Assembly: GCF_001718835.1 (NCBI RefSeq)
Contig: NZ_CP013444.1
Span: forward strand, 1 to 64,000
Origin: Burkholderia cepacia
GTDB taxonomy: Bacteria > Pseudomonadota > Gammaproteobacteria > Burkholderiales > Burkholderiaceae
Length of the DNA: 64,000 nt
Direction: 5' to 3'
This document shows, one piece after another, positions 63,201-64,000 of the stretch (positions are counted from its first letter, which is position 1; every line of letters begins with the position of its first letter). The position numbers were made by a program, and so were the translations under genes. Below the pieces are notes generated by a model that was given only the letters and a program-made list of their open reading frames with translations, did not search any database and was not told where the DNA came from.

Positions 63201-64000
63201 TGGTTCACCTCGGCAGCCGTCTGCTGAACGGAAGCGACGAGCTTCCGCGCTATCTGGAAAGTGCGCTGGGCGCCGGCGTGCTGGCCACGGAGCTGCGCGA
63301 GCTTGGCGCCCGGCTGTCGCAGGACGGGCTCGCCAATGCGGCGAAACTCGGCGGTGCCGCGCATGCCGCCGTCTGGGTCAATTACTGGCTCGGCACGGTC
63401 GCGCAATGGGGATTGCTGCTCGCGGTGACCGAACGTGGGGCTGCGCAGCAGCGCATCGGTGACGGCGCGCTGCGCTGGGCGCAGCGCCGGTACGAACTCG
63501 CGATCGAGGCGGCGCAGCGGCAGGTCGGCCTGCGATCCGCACTGACCACGTCGGCGCAATTGAACGACTGGGCAGCGCGGATCGGGCTCGAGATCGGCGC
63601 GATCGAGCAAACGGTCCCGGGTGCAAGCCAGCTCGTCGATCCGTTGCTGGACGCCGAGGCCGGTGCGCGTTCGGTTTCCCGCGAGCCCGACGAGCCCGCC
63701 GGCGAAGACGTCGGTTCGGTGGCGGACCTGATCGCGCCCGAGCCGGCGAGCCGGATCGATCGCGAGCGGGTCGCTTCCGTCGAACAATGGCTCATCGCGT
63801 GGCTGGGCGAGCGCCTCAAGCACCGCAAGCTTCGCTTGACGCGCGAGTCGACGTTCGCCGAGATCGGCTTCGACTCGATCCTCGCCGTCGAAATGACGAT
63901 CGTATTGAGCGACGCGTTCAGCGTGAGCGTCGATCCGTCCGCGGTCTGGGACTACCCGTCCATTCGCGCGCTGGCCGCCCATCTCGCGCCCCGTACTCGC
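60233..64000 (+). CDS. hmqF: HmqF: FAAL, acyl-CoA dehydrogenase and ACP fusion (cut by window end)
   Basis: Open for 1256 codons to the window edge with no stop. Residues 1-580 are a fatty acyl-AMP ligase (TSGTTGTPKG at 173-182; SWLPPYHDMGLIG). About 630-1010 are an acyl-CoA dehydrogenase (AFAITEPAAGSHVRA; TRIFEGPTETLLVHLG). About 1150-1250 are an acyl-carrier domain with phosphopantetheine site Ser1215 (IGFDSILAVEM). A short RRPPDRRPPDRR repeat marks the linker near 62020-62055. HmqF loads a fatty acid and introduces the double bond found in the alkenyl chain of the product. It ends beyond the window, where hmqG (methyltransferase) should follow. Confidence 0.9.
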   Translation, partial: MTTATLPTTLGELLQNRAATRGDHTAYVFLSGPPEQERAESMTFSELDARARRVAALLRQNAVDVGDRVLLLCRPGLDYVGAFMGCLYAGAIAVPAYPPRNKQHMVRIAGIVENAGADTILCSPDDLERCTTWLADTDASGSTLLDVGAAEAVPPLHAPAGVQPSHIAFLQYTSGTTGTPKGVMVSHGNLMHNLGLIREWLAYDESSTIVSWLPPYHDMGLIGVILTSLYGGFRSVLMAPERFIQHPYLWLRAISQYRADLTGAPDFAYRMCCRRISDEQLATLDLSCIRTAYNGAESVRAGTLSDFAKRFAAAGFAAGGFLPCYGLAEGTLYVAGRTAQQPIRTVCADQAALQRQSVVIRGEFAGVSPAPLDRPGERVLVGVGRPAGDQRVVVRDLETNARCDDRTIGEICVAGPSVAAGYWRLDEQTHSTFRHTLAGDRDQAFMRTGDLGFILDDELYVTGRLKDMVILAGRNYYSEDIEYALIVGVPELVPNGCAAFMDDQADAERLIVVAEVERTQRKGNLDSFIDAIRQAIWNRLDIGPSRIVLVSPGSVPKTSSGKVRRSTCRTQLHDGALTILAQWDVETGAHTPTPERRPPDRRPPDRRQPARPAAAIDAPPADGRRQHDASTVDELNDWLRHYARTRIDSRTIDERRTIPPHVVLDFGNRGLLGMPIDRSYGGLGFTHRDTLRVISQLAAIDSTLAFFVALNNTLGIVPIMRHAQPALRDELLPSLASGRMLAAFAITEPAAGSHVRAIASRAQRTASGDWLVSGTKRWSGSSAWAGIINVFAKQADGTGMVGLAVRPGTPGVRIGAEELTMGVRGMIQNSLHLDRARIGDACRLGDIGQGMSVAQHAMNIARLGIAAVSVGGMKRCAQLMHRYGARREVATGLLLDNPLSRLRLGELRDRIDGLDALVEHLATELDLGVTLPEDCLLIAKILGSELLSQSADELMQFLGGRGYIETNFAPQIFRDARLTRIFEGPTETLLVHLGSRLLNGSDELPRYLESALGAGVLATELRELGARLSQDGLANAAKLGGAAHAAVWVNYWLGTVAQWGLLLAVTERGAAQQRIGDGALRWAQRRYELAIEAAQRQVGLRSALTTSAQLNDWAARIGLEIGAIEQTVPGASQLVDPLLDAEAGARSVSREPDEPAGEDVGSVADLIAPEPASRIDRERVASVEQWLIAWLGERLKHRKLRLTRESTFAEIGFDSILAVEMTIVLSDAFSVSVDPSAVWDYPSIRALAAHLAPRTR

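Noticed and set aside
59540..63982. A 1480-residue minus-strand protein opposite hmqF
   Set aside because: It is the antisense shadow of a GC-rich gene: Arg/Ala/His-rich with no domain, while the plus strand encodes clear FAAL, dehydrogenase and ACP domains.

Overview
The window is GC-rich DNA (AT-rich only in regulatory gaps) with the codon use and gene content of Burkholderia. It starts at the replication origin of a secondary replicon: a Rep_3-type initiator gene on the left edge, a long array of initiator-binding repeats, DnaA-box-like sites, a KfrA-like protein and a degenerate tyrosine recombinase. Core metabolic genes (threonine catabolism, ketone-body metabolism) sit right beside the origin. 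I therefore favour chromosome 2 of a Burkholderia cepacia complex or related species over a dispensable megaplasmid, but that is inference.

Layout. 1-6.1 kb: replication and maintenance module (rep, iterons, kfrA-like, recombinase-like, a small gene behind a LexA-type box). 6.2-9.3 kb: an XRE-cupin regulator broken by a nonsense codon, divergent from kbl-tdh. 9.3-12.2 kb: an unusual leftward operon of GNAT, small membrane protein and an orphan kdpA. 12.4-16.6 kb: TetR and DUF1348 genes, a TtuC-type dehydrogenase with a divergent LysR gene, and a small membrane protein. 16.7-19.5 kb: adc-bdh-patatin operon. 19.9-22.5 kb: PAP2 phosphatase, small membrane protein, and a PadR/siderophore-interacting-protein pair of the NfeR/NfeF type.

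23.0-33.2 kb is the most interesting block: four tightly coupled genes encoding a Clp-like AAA+ ATPase, an NrdG-type radical SAM protein, a 2107-residue zinc-ribbon/pseudokinase/SF1 helicase/restriction-endonuclease-fold fusion, and a coiled-coil protein. I do not recognise it as a named system. A broken LprI-family gene, an AraC regulator and an alpha/beta hydrolase follow. 36.9-45.7 kb is a ten-gene Ter island: a TerD-trypsin fusion, two phosphoribosyltransferase-like enzymes, a HAD hydrolase, a CitE-like lyase, then terZ-A-B-D-E without terC. Both blocks fit stress response or anti-phage defence.

45.8-48.7 kb holds an NADP-oxidoreductase/HxlR divergent pair and a Tat-exported type II cholesterol oxidase. 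49.8-54.1 kb holds a tandem thioesterase, a LuxR-type regulator and a Cys-nucleophile hydrolase. 54.6-64.0 kb is the hmqABCDEF operon, matching pqsABCDE gene for gene, for methylated alkenyl-quinolines; hmqF (FAAL-acyl-CoA dehydrogenase-ACP) runs off the right edge.

No rRNA, tRNA, CRISPR array or intact insertion sequence was seen.
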